Shown: positions 1 to 7,365 of the stretch, piece after piece
How the letters are laid out: the number at the start of each line of letters is the position of its first letter
Position numbering within the stretch: position 1 is the first letter of the stretch
Assembly: GCF_020329435.1 (NCBI RefSeq)
Contig: NZ_JAGKJK010000001.1
Span: forward strand, 310,001 to 374,000
From: Bradyrhizobium hereditatis
GTDB lineage: Bacteria > Pseudomonadota > Alphaproteobacteria > Rhizobiales > Xanthobacteraceae
Direction of reading: 5' to 3'
Length of the DNA stretch: 64,000 nt
Position numbers and translations under genes: made by a program
Notes under the pieces: model-generated
Told to the model about the DNA's origin: nothing
The model's database searches: none
What the model saw: only the letters and a program-made list of their open reading frames with translations

Positions 1-662
1 CCGTTCATGCCCATCGCTTCGGCGAGCTTGAAATTCTCCTCGAGCGTGTTGCGCACTTCGGCACTCGAGAGATCCTTCTCCAACTTCGCCATGTCGAGCC
101 CGGCTTCCTTGGCAGCCGCCATCGCGCGCGCCTTGTCAGCGGCGCCGCGGCCGGTGAGCAGCTTCTGGTGGAAGTCGAGATACTTTTTGCCGGTCGGATC
201 CTGCATGCGCACGGCGACGCCGACCTGGGCGGCTTCGACCGAGCCCGCGCTCAAGACCGGAAATTCCTTGAGCACGACCTTGAGCTTCGGATCGCTCTTC
301 ATCAGCTCCATCATGTCCACCATCGCGCGCTTGCAGTAGCCGCAATTGTAATCGAAGAACTCGACGAAGGTGACGTCGCCGTCCTTGTTGCCGAGCGTGA
401 CGTTGCGCGGCGAATTGAAGATCGCTTCTGCGTTGGCGGCGACGCCGGCTTCGTGCTTGGCGGCTTCCGCAGCGGCCTGGCGCTTGCTCAGCTCGGCCAT
501 CGCTTCTTCGAGCACTTCGGGATGCGCGATCAGGTAATTGCGGACGATGGCCTCGATGTCGCCGCGCTGCTTGTCATTAAAGCTCTGCGCGGGAGCGGCC
601 TGCGGCGCGCCGCACAGCGCCAGAGCGAACAATGCGGGGGCGAGAAGACGGAACGAGGGCAT
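1..662 (-). CDS. DsbA/Com1-like thioredoxin-fold protein, 3' end outside window
   Basis: Exported thiol-disulfide oxidoreductase of the DsbA/Com1 type, expected to act on periplasmic proteins. The N-terminus has a hydrophobic signal peptide (about residues 1-24, ending APAQS) followed by a helical segment (RQAAAEAAK) and then the thioredoxin fold with the active-site motif C107-G-Y-C110 preceded by FFDYN. The start at 662 follows from the signal peptide. The last residues visible are EAMGMNG; the C-terminal part, including the expected cis-proline region, lies beyond base 1. It lies upstream of, and on the same strand as, the M48 protease gene at 818-2221. Family assignment is secure, the substrate is unknown. 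Confidence 0.88.
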   Translation of the reverse strand, partial: MPSFRLLAPALFALALCGAPQAAPAQSFNDKQRGDIEAIVRNYLIAHPEVLEEAMAELSKRQAAAEAAKHEAGVAANAEAIFNSPRNVTLGNKDGDVTFVEFFDYNCGYCKRAMVDMMELMKSDPKLKVVLKEFPVLSAGSVEAAQVGVAVRMQDPTGKKYLDFHQKLLTGRGAADKARAMAAAKEAGLDMAKLEKDLSSAEVRNTLEENFKLAEAMGMN

Positions 663-817
663 CAGTAAATCCTTATGCGGCGGGTTCCCGGGCATTCCTG
701 CTGAAGGCCGGCTCCTGGAGAATATCTGTTCGGTGTAGCCAAGTGCTGGGGCGCCAAGCGCTGGTACTCTAAGCCTTTTGGCGCCCCGGTCCGATTATAG
801 CCGAACGCGGGTTAATT

Positions 818-2221
818 CTAGTTGCTCTTCTGACCCGGCAGCGGCTTGGCGCTCACAATGTCGTCAGCTTTGACCCATCCCGGCGTCCCGATCGCGAAGC
901 GCGTTTTCGCACGCGAAGCGAGATCGCGCGCGGTCTTGCTGTCGCCGCGTAGGTAGGCAGCCTGGGCCGACGCCAGGTCGGCCTGCGCGTAATCGCCCTT
1001 GCGTCCATAGGCTATCGCGAGCTGGGTGTAGCCGATCGGCGCTTCGCTCTCGCGGGCGACCGCTGCGCGTAGGATCGCGATGGCCTCGTCGGTGTAGGCG
1101 TTGTTGCCGGTTGCCACGAGGGCCTGCCCGAGCATCATCTCGATCAGCGGCGAGTTGTTGGAAAGCGCTACTGCCTTGCGCAGCGGCGCAATCGCCTCCT
1201 GCGGCTTGCCACCCTCAAGCAGCGCCTGGCCGCGCACCTCGTGGAAATAGGGATTGTTGGGCTGCTGCTGGATCAAGGCGTCGATCTGGGCAAGCGCGCT
1301 GCGCAGATCGCCGTGCCGATAGGTCGCGATCGCATGGGCATAGCGCGAAGGCAGGCTGTTGTTGGACATCGGATAGCGCCGGTACACGGTATCCTGCCGC
1401 TCCATGAACGCCGAGATCTTGGCGCGCACCATGTCATGGCGCAGCTGCAGGGCAGGGTCGTCCTTCTTGTCCCAATAGGGGCTCGAGCGCGCGAGCTCTT
1501 CCAGCGCCGCGACGCGCTGAGACGGCATCGGGTGCGACTGAACGTAGGGGTCCGTGCCGCGCGCGGCGAACAGGCTCTCATCAGTGAAGCGCTTGAAGGT
1601 CTCGTACATGCCCTTGGCGGACTGGCCGGTAGCGGTCAGAAATTTCACGCCGGCCTTGTCGGCGTTTTCCTCCTGCTGGCGAACGTAGGAGAGCAGGTTG
1701 CGGCGGATCACTTCTCCCTGCGCGGAGAACATCGCCGCGCCGGCATTGGTCAACCCGCTGCTGGCGCCGCCGGCCTGCGAGCCCGCAACCATCGCGCCGG
1801 CGCCGAGCAGCATCGCGATGATCATCTGCGTCTGGGCCTGCGCCATCTGCTCGCGCATCTTGGCGAGGTGGCCGCCGGCGAGGTGGCCGGTTTCATGCGC
1901 CATCACGCCGATGATCTGGTTCGGCGTCTCCGACTGCAGGATCGCGCCGTAGTTCACGAAGATGCGCCGGCCGTCGGCAACGAAGGCGTTAAAGACGCCT
2001 TGGTTGATGATCACCATCTGGATGTTCTGTTTTTCCAGACCGGCCGCGCGCAGGATTGGCCGCGTATACTCGCGCAGCAGTTGCTCCGTCTCGGCGTCGC
2101 GGAGTACTGGCGGACCCCTGTTCTCCTGCGCCGCGGCCGCAATCGGCGTGACGGCAAGCACGAGGGCCGTGGTTAGCGCGGTCAGCTTCAGTGATTTCTT
2201 GCGGAAGATGATACGGAGCAT
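818..2221 (-). CDS. M48 family zinc metalloprotease with C-terminal TPR-like repeats (BepA/YfgC type)
   Basis: Periplasmic zinc protease of 467 residues, related to BepA/YfgC, which in other bacteria degrades or helps assemble misfolded outer-membrane proteins. A signal peptide spans about residues 1-31. The metal site is H109-E-T-G-H113, with the third ligand expected in EENAD (184-188), the ExxxD motif of M48 enzymes. A hydrophobic gly/ala-rich stretch lies at about 133-165. From about residue 290 the sequence shows helical repeats of TPR style (NNPYFHEVRGQALLEGG, ALVATGNNAYTDEAI, QLAIAYGRKGDYAQA), as in BepA. It sits next to the DsbA-like gene, which fits an envelope quality-control role. 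Confidence 0.92.
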   Translation of the reverse strand: MLRIIFRKKSLKLTALTTALVLAVTPIAAAAQENRGPPVLRDAETEQLLREYTRPILRAAGLEKQNIQMVIINQGVFNAFVADGRRIFVNYGAILQSETPNQIIGVMAHETGHLAGGHLAKMREQMAQAQTQMIIAMLLGAGAMVAGSQAGGASSGLTNAGAAMFSAQGEVIRRNLLSYVRQQEENADKAGVKFLTATGQSAKGMYETFKRFTDESLFAARGTDPYVQSHPMPSQRVAALEELARSSPYWDKKDDPALQLRHDMVRAKISAFMERQDTVYRRYPMSNNSLPSRYAHAIATYRHGDLRSALAQIDALIQQQPNNPYFHEVRGQALLEGGKPQEAIAPLRKAVALSNNSPLIEMMLGQALVATGNNAYTDEAIAILRAAVARESEAPIGYTQLAIAYGRKGDYAQADLASAQAAYLRGDSKTARDLASRAKTRFAIGTPGWVKADDIVSAKPLPGQKSN

Positions 2222-2446
2222 GAGCGGTTTTTGGCGATTTGGCGGCGCCTCCGGCCCTGCCCGGAAGCTGTTCGGTCTCTGATTTAGATCAGAAACGGGT
2301 CCCAGTCTGTTGTTTCAACGTCTTTTCTTCACCCGAGCCGGTATCACTTCGCTCGAAAACGCTATAACAAGCCACGGAATACGGCCAGTCTGGGGCGGTA
2401 ACCGGAACCTGGATTCGGGTGGCGCCCGTGCAATTAGCAGATATCG
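2222..2446. other. Divergent intergenic region between M48 protease and aminotransferase
   Basis: A 225-base divergent spacer that must carry the promoters of both neighbours. The only recognisable element is a diverged copy of a dispersed repeat at 2318-2363, listed separately. I could not fix a promoter by eye. Confidence 0.5.
2318..2363. repeat. Dispersed intergenic repeat, family 1, diverged copy
   Basis: This stretch aligns without gaps to 19686-19732: both contain a TTTTCTT core, a CCGGT box, and end in CGCTCGAAAACGCT with scattered mismatches. Such elements are common between genes in Bradyrhizobium-type genomes (recalled, not searched). It lies just upstream of the aminotransferase gene, so it may sit in its promoter or leader. 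Confidence 0.6.
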
Positions 2447-3634
2447 ATGTTGGAATCGACACTTAGAGATCGCGCCAATGCGCTGCTGACCCCCTCGGCA
2501 CGCAGCGATGTTCCGCCCTTCATGGTGATGGATGTGATGGCGGCTGCCGCTCGTATCGAGGCGGCCGGGGGGCATGTGATTCACATGGAAGTGGGACAGC
2601 CGGCAGCGCCTGCACCAAGCTGCGCGATCGCGGCCGCGCACAGAGCGCTCGATGAGGCGCGGATCGACTACACCTCCGCGCTCGGCATGCCTTCGCTGCG
2701 GGCTCGGATCGCCAGGCACTACCGCGATACTTACGGCTGTACGGTCGATGCCGACCGTATCGTGATCACGACCGGCTCGTCCGGCGGATTCATTCTGGCT
2801 TTTCTGTCGATGTTCGAGCCGGGTGATCGGGTCGCGGTCACGGTGCCGGGATATCCACCGTACCGGCATATCCTGACCGCGCTCGGCTGCGAGCCGGTGC
2901 TGATCGAGACATCGAGCACGACGCGTCATGCGCTGACCGGGGAGGCCCTGCTGGCGGCGCATCGCAAGGCGCCGCTGAAGGGCGTGCTGGTCGGCAGCCC
3001 CGCCAATCCCACGGGAACGATGATGTCGCGCGAGGCGCTCACCGGCCTGCTCAATGCGGCGGACGCCGCGGACATTCGCTTCATCTCCGACGAGATCTAT
3101 CACGGCCTCGACTACGCGTTTCCGGCGGTGACGGCGGCGGAGCTTTCGCCGCATGCGCTCGTGATCAACTCGTTCTCGAAATATTTCTGCATGACCGGCT
3201 GGCGGGTCGGTTGGATGGTGGTGCCGGAGCCCTTGGTACGGCCGATCGAGCGGTTGCAGCAGAACCTGTCGATCTCAGTGCCGACGCTGTCGCAGATCGC
3301 CGCCGAAGCGGCCTTCGAGGGCCGCGAGGAGATGGAGGCGATCAAGCGGGGCTATCAGGAGAACCGCCGCGTCCTGATCGAAGGGCTGCCGAAGGCCGGC
3401 CTCACCAAGTTCCTCCCCGCAGATGGCGCCTTCTACCTCTATGCCGATGTTTCGGATTTCACATCCGACAGCTTTGAATTTGCCGGGCGCATGTTGGAGA
3501 GGGCGCATGTGGCGGCGACGCCGGGCGTCGATTTTGATCCGATCCACGGCCGCAGCTTTGTCCGTTTCTCCTACGCGCGCTCGGCCGACGAGATGCGTGA
3601 AGCGGTGACGCGCATCGCGCGTTGGCTCGGCTAG
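2447..3634 (+). CDS. PLP-dependent aminotransferase, class I/II (fold type I)
   Basis: Cytoplasmic aminotransferase of 395 residues, close to aspartate/alanine-type enzymes. Visible landmarks are G110-S-S-G (phosphate side), the SPANPTG motif at 184-190, DEIYHGLDY at 215-223 with the PLP-contacting Asp and Tyr, and SFSK with the Schiff-base lysine K245, followed by GWRVGW. A C-terminal FVRFSYA motif supplies the substrate carboxylate-binding arginine. The substrate cannot be told from sequence. ATG start at 2447; no strong Shine-Dalgarno is visible, so a slightly different start is possible. It is a single gene, divergent from the M48 protease. Confidence 0.92.
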   Translation: MLESTLRDRANALLTPSARSDVPPFMVMDVMAAAARIEAAGGHVIHMEVGQPAAPAPSCAIAAAHRALDEARIDYTSALGMPSLRARIARHYRDTYGCTVDADRIVITTGSSGGFILAFLSMFEPGDRVAVTVPGYPPYRHILTALGCEPVLIETSSTTRHALTGEALLAAHRKAPLKGVLVGSPANPTGTMMSREALTGLLNAADAADIRFISDEIYHGLDYAFPAVTAAELSPHALVINSFSKYFCMTGWRVGWMVVPEPLVRPIERLQQNLSISVPTLSQIAAEAAFEGREEMEAIKRGYQENRRVLIEGLPKAGLTKFLPADGAFYLYADVSDFTSDSFEFAGRMLERAHVAATPGVDFDPIHGRSFVRFSYARSADEMREAVTRIARWLG

Positions 3635-3870
3635 TGCTGGACCGGAGCTACGTGGGATTGACGCGAATTTGACGTCGGCCGCAAGCTCGTCGTGTCGAGT
3701 TGTCACGAGATCGACCGCATTGCTTAGCGCCACCTGGGGTTAGGCTGCGATCCGCGTGATCTCGGTGCAAAGGAAAAGTCCGCAATTCTTGGAACAACGC
3801 GTTCCTCGGTAAATTGTTTTGATTGCGTGGGACACCGCGAATGGTCCCTCCACAACCCTGGAGGACAGCC

Positions 3871-4026
3871 GTGAGCGATCACTCGAAAGGAATCCATTTC
3901 GCGTCGCAATTTTATTGGAAAGACACTTGGCTGTGCCGCGACCATAGGGCGCCGGCAAAGACGAAGGACAGACTGATCGGCCTGAAGGCAGCGCTGCACT
4001 CAAGTATCTTAAATTCGTGCGCCTGA
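3871..4026 (+). CDS. Possible small ORF (51 aa) with a good ribosome site, function unknown
   Basis: A GTG codon at 3871 is preceded by GGAGG at a normal distance and opens 51 codons, with no recognised domain; the product would contain HFASQFYWKD and two cysteines. It ends 24 bases before the sorbosone-dehydrogenase-like gene, so it could be a leader peptide gene. The rest of the 416-base gap 3635-4050 holds an imperfect dyad GGAACAACGCGTTCC (3791-3805) and nothing else I recognise. The ORF may be chance. Confidence 0.3.
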   Translation: MSDHSKGIHFASQFYWKDTWLCRDHRAPAKTKDRLIGLKAALHSSILNSCA

Positions 4027-4050
4027 CTCGGCTTCGATGGGAGGCTCGCA

Positions 4051-5466
4051 ATGAAAATCCCTTCTTCCCGCCTCGTGACCCTCACAGTAGTTCTCGTTGC
4101 GATTGGCTTCGCGCTTGCACCAGCCTGGGCTCAGCGTAAAAGCGCGCCCGCCGCTCAGTCCACGGCAGAAAAGCCGACGGACCCGGCGCTGCTGCCCGAT
4201 CAGGAACTTGGACGACGGTTCACGGTCAAGGCGGAGGACCTGCCGCCCCCGAAGACCGGCCCGATCGTCAGCAGCCGCTCCCTGGTGATTCCCCATGAGG
4301 GGCAAACTCCCCGCGTCCCTGAAGGCTTCACCACGACCGCCTTCATGACCGGCCTTGAGCATCCGAGGCGTCTACTTGTGCTGCCGAACGGCGACGTGCT
4401 CGTGGCCGAACAGAAGGCGGGCTATCTCACATTGCTGCGCGATGAGGACGGGGACGGCAAGGCCGACTGGATTCAGCGCCACGCGGAGGGATTAAACCAA
4501 CCTTACGGACTCGCTTGGCGGGACGATCACGTCCTGGTCGCCGATCAGGACGGGATCTGGAAGGTACCGCACCGGCTTGGCGCATTGCGTGCGGGCCGCG
4601 GTGGTGAGCAGACGAAGGCTGCTGATGTGCCGCCGGATCAGCGAAAACCCTCGCCCGCCGTGGTTGGCGAGGAAATGATCACCAAAAAGGGCGTGTTCGG
4701 TATCGTTCAAGGCCATACGAACCGACACCTCGCGATCGACCCGAAGACTGGCGGACTGTTCGTCGGCGTGGGCTCGTCCGGAAACATCGGTGTTGAACCG
4801 GCGGTCAAGGCGACGATCCAGCGCTTCGATCCCAATGGCGAGAACCAAGCCACGTTCGCTTCGGGACTGCGCAATCCGACGGCGCTCGCCTTCGAACCTG
4901 GAACGGGCGATCTGTATGCGGTGGTTCAGGAGCGCGACGGTCTCGGCGACCGGCTTCCGCCCGATTATCTGACGCGTGTCGAGAAGGGCGCCTTCTACGG
5001 CTGGCCTTACGCATATATCGGTCAGCACCCGCAGCCGGGTTTCGCCAAGTTGAAACCAGACAAGGTCAAGGCTTCAGTCAAGCCCGACCTGCTGTTCGAA
5101 GCGCATTCCTCGGCGATGGATCTGGTGTTTTATGATGGCGAACAGTTTCCGCCCGAATTCCGCGGCGGCGCCTTTGTTGCGCTCAAAGGGTCATGGAATC
5201 GATCCGAGCCGACCGGTTACAAGGTCGTGTTCGTGCCGTTCAAGGATGGCCGTCCGCAAGGGTGGTACCAGAATTTCGCCGTCGGCTTCTGGGTCTCCGG
5301 CATGCATCGGGCGGAGATCTGGGGCCGACCTGCTGGGCTTGCGATTGCCAAGGACGGTTCGTTGCTCGTTGCCGACGATACCGGCGGCACGATCTGGCGC
5401 ATCGCTTACACAGGGTCTCAGAGCCGGACGGGCAAAACCAATGGCAATACTGAGGCGCCACGGTAG
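4051..5466 (+). CDS. PQQ-type sugar (sorbosone) dehydrogenase-like beta-propeller protein
   Basis: Exported six-bladed beta-propeller protein of 471 residues, of the soluble glucose/sorbosone dehydrogenase family, which oxidise sugars or aldehydes with PQQ in the periplasm. A signal peptide (about 1-28, ending APAWAQ) is followed by family blocks: GLEHPRRLLVLPNGDVLVAE, a DEDGDGKADW calcium-like loop, QPYGLAW, GSSGNIG, ASGLRNPTALAF, and GWPYAYIGQH. A strong ribosome site (GGGAGG) precedes the ATG. PQQ ligands cannot be verified by eye, and some family members are not PQQ enzymes. No pqq genes are nearby. It opens the accessory-looking block that ends before rne. Confidence 0.85.
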   Translation: MKIPSSRLVTLTVVLVAIGFALAPAWAQRKSAPAAQSTAEKPTDPALLPDQELGRRFTVKAEDLPPPKTGPIVSSRSLVIPHEGQTPRVPEGFTTTAFMTGLEHPRRLLVLPNGDVLVAEQKAGYLTLLRDEDGDGKADWIQRHAEGLNQPYGLAWRDDHVLVADQDGIWKVPHRLGALRAGRGGEQTKAADVPPDQRKPSPAVVGEEMITKKGVFGIVQGHTNRHLAIDPKTGGLFVGVGSSGNIGVEPAVKATIQRFDPNGENQATFASGLRNPTALAFEPGTGDLYAVVQERDGLGDRLPPDYLTRVEKGAFYGWPYAYIGQHPQPGFAKLKPDKVKASVKPDLLFEAHSSAMDLVFYDGEQFPPEFRGGAFVALKGSWNRSEPTGYKVVFVPFKDGRPQGWYQNFAVGFWVSGMHRAEIWGRPAGLAIAKDGSLLVADDTGGTIWRIAYTGSQSRTGKTNGNTEAPR

Positions 5467-5646
5467 CTTTAAATACGGTAGCTTAAATCCCGTCCGAACA
5501 GCCTGCGCAGCGGAAGCCGGCACGATCACAACCTGGATTGCGTGCGATGTCGCGGCGCCGGCCGCAACCGCAGCGACGGATGAAGGATGATACAGCAGCG
5601 ATGTGCCTATCGCAGTTGCACATCATAGCGCGGCCGAGAGGCGCGC

Positions 5647-5674
5647 CCTCAGGTGCGCAATTGCGCACCTGAGG
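5647..5674. repeat. Perfect 28-bp palindrome in convergent spacer
   Basis: A perfect inverted repeat of 14 bp per arm with no spacer, centred on GCAATTGC, within the 322-base gap 5467-5788 between two convergent genes. It lacks a T-run on either side, so it is not a classic terminator, but an RNA hairpin here could stop or protect both transcripts. The remainder of the gap shows nothing else that I recognise. Confidence 0.7.
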
Positions 5675-5788
5675 CTTCTAAGCGAAAACTTGAGTCCCTG
5701 CTCCGTGCGCAACGCGCGCACTCGGCAGGGATGACCATTTCCGTCTCGGCGGCCGCTCCGAACACGTGCGGCAGAGTGCGTATCGCAG

Positions 5789-6679
5789 TCAGGTGCTCTT
5801 GAGTTCTCCGTTCATTCCGTTCGGGTAGAAGCCGCCCTTGCTGACGCCGTTCTTTTCCGTGAGGTAGACGATATGCAGAACCTCTTGCGGCGTACGGGTG
5901 AAGGCAATCGCGTCGGGGGTTGAAGGTACGAAGTTGGCTTTGCCGTCGACCCTGATGCCCTCGTCTTCCTTTTCGGGGGTGCCGTCAATTTTGTCCCGCG
6001 CATCCGAAATGGCGTTGGCGGCGTCCCACGCCTTTTCGCCCATCATGTAGAGCTGAGAGCGCGCCATCCCCATGTGGTAAGCCTCAACGGCAAGGATTCC
6101 GGCGGCCGCCTGTACGAATTCCTTTTTCTTTAGCAGCGGCGCCGCGCCCGCATATGCGGTCACGCCGACGTCCTCGAACAGCATGCCGCCGAGCAGGACA
6201 GACATGTCATCGGCAAACGGATCGAAATCGGCGGGCAGTCCGGCAGCCTGGGCGGCCGCCTTGAAGCCCGCGTCGAAGTCGATCGCCGGCCGCGAAATGG
6301 CGTTTCTGCCGAGCGTCTTGCGATAGAAGCGCACGTGCGCCAGTTCGTTTTCCGCCGTTTCCTCGATGAACTCGCGGATTGCCTTCTCCTTGAACTGAGC
6401 CTCGTGTCCCCCCACCACGCGACCCGCGTCCATCCCGGCATCGGTGTCGCTGATGCCCTTGCCAGTCGTGGCGCGCAGATAGAACTCGGCTTCCATGTAT
6501 TCGAGGTTCAGAGCGAAGGTGAAGATGTCCTCGTCGTTGATCGCGGCACCTTTTGGGCCAATTCCAACGCCGGTCGTCTCTCGCTTTTGCTGGGCATAGG
6601 CGCGCGGAATGAGTAATCCGGCGAGGCCAGCGACTGATAGGCCGGCGATGGACCGGCGTGAAATACGTGGCGACTCCAT
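5789..6679 (-). CDS. Tat-exported ferritin-like domain protein (Ferritin_2 / desiccation-related type)
   Basis: Protein of 296 residues with a Tat-type signal (SRRSIAGLSVAGLAGLL) and a four-helix ferritin-like domain. Visible helices carry FALNLEYMEAEFYLRAT, GGHEAQFKEKAIREFIEETAENELAHVRFYRKTLG and AAAGILAVEAYHMGMARSQLY, with the Glu and Glu-x-x-His pairs expected of a di-metal site. The start at 6679 is chosen over an in-frame upstream ATG because AGGAGG lies 8 bases before it and the Tat motif then falls at the N-terminus. Similar proteins are linked to desiccation and oxidative stress, which fits the exact EcfG-type promoter about 100 bases upstream. The catalytic role is unknown. Confidence 0.88.
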   Translation of the reverse strand: MESPRISRRSIAGLSVAGLAGLLIPRAYAQQKRETTGVGIGPKGAAINDEDIFTFALNLEYMEAEFYLRATTGKGISDTDAGMDAGRVVGGHEAQFKEKAIREFIEETAENELAHVRFYRKTLGRNAISRPAIDFDAGFKAAAQAAGLPADFDPFADDMSVLLGGMLFEDVGVTAYAGAAPLLKKKEFVQAAAGILAVEAYHMGMARSQLYMMGEKAWDAANAISDARDKIDGTPEKEDEGIRVDGKANFVPSTPDAIAFTRTPQEVLHIVYLTEKNGVSKGGFYPNGMNGELKST

Positions 6680-7086
6680 GGCGTAACCTCCTCTGTTTCT
6701 GATTGAGGGCCGCGCCACTGTTCACCGCTAAGGACGCTATGGGCGCGACCTCGGCACCAGTGCGATAGTGCTTGACGCGCACAACGTGAGACCATGAGGC
6801 ACGTTCCAAGCCGTCTCACATCAAAATTGCACGACCTCGTGACGCTTCCTGATAGCGGTCATTTCGCCTTTAGGGATTAGCCATAGCCGACACTGCGTAT
6901 CTCTGCGGGCACAACTGATCGCAAGTCGACTTGGATATGCCTGGAGCGTGCCGTGCGCTAACTAGGCAGCCGGAAGATCTGCCCGATCTCGGCGCAGAAC
7001 ATCATTGCTTTTCGAGTTACCGAAAGTGGCGGCGATAGATCTGAAGCTTGGCTCTCACGAGCACCGCGAGTGCCGACGCATCAGCC
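6680..7086. other. 407-base intergenic region without a gene
   Basis: Between the start of the ferritin-like gene and the end of the small lysine-tailed gene, both on the minus strand. Apart from the EcfG-type promoter at 6783-6807 I see no conserved ORF, hairpin terminator or repeat. Confidence 0.5.
6783..6807 (-). promoter_or_regulatory. EcfG (general stress sigma factor) promoter for the ferritin-like gene
   Basis: Read on the minus strand: GGAAC at 6807-6803, exactly 16 bases, then CGTT at 6786-6783. This is the established EcfG consensus of alphaproteobacteria. The transcript would start near 6775, about 95 bases before the ATG at 6679. No competing sigma-70 promoter is obvious. Confidence 0.75.
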
Positions 7087-7296
7087 CTATCCGCCCCACG
7101 AACTGCGGCTGGTCGTCGATTTTTTCTTCTTCTTCTTATTCTGTGCCGAAAAATCGCTGATAACGCCCTTTCCGCTCAGGTCCGTGCTTATGACCTGCGT
7201 TGTGCTCGGCCCGGCGAACGGTCCCTCGGTGGCGACTGCGGGGGCCGCAAGACCGACACAGCCGGCAGCAGCAAGGATCAATGTCAGCTTTCTCAT
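7087..7296 (-). CDS. Small secreted protein with a six-lysine run (69 aa), unknown
   Basis: A short gene with a clear signal peptide (residues 1-22, ending AVA) and a mature part of only 47 residues that contains STTQVISTDLSGKGVISDF, then six lysines (54-59), then STTSRSSWGG. The start at 7296 is chosen over an in-frame ATG four codons upstream because GGAG lies at the right distance before it. An exact EcfG-type promoter lies about 40 bases upstream, which supports a real gene. The basic run could bind DNA, LPS or another anion; no family is recognised. Confidence 0.7.
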   Translation of the reverse strand: MRKLTLILAAAGCVGLAAPAVATEGPFAGPSTTQVISTDLSGKGVISDFSAQNKKKKKKSTTSRSSWGG

Positions 7297-7334
7297 CTGC
7301 TTCTCCATTTGCAGTGATACTCACCCCGAAAGCG

Positions 7335-7359
7335 AACGCCCGAATGTTGCCCACGTTCC
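7335..7359 (-). promoter_or_regulatory. EcfG promoter for the small lysine-tailed gene
   Basis: Read on the minus strand: GGAAC at 7359-7355, exactly 16 bases, then CGTT at 7338-7335. Same consensus and same spacing as the site at 6783-6807. A start near 7327 would give a leader of about 30 bases before the ATG at 7296. It begins only 6 bases after the stop of the upstream gene. Confidence 0.75.
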
Positions 7360-7365
7360 TGCGGG

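Noticed and set aside
3791..3815. GGAAC upstream of the sorbosone-dehydrogenase-like gene as a third EcfG promoter
   Set aside because: No CGTT occurs 16 or 17 bases after it; the bases there read AATT or ATTG.
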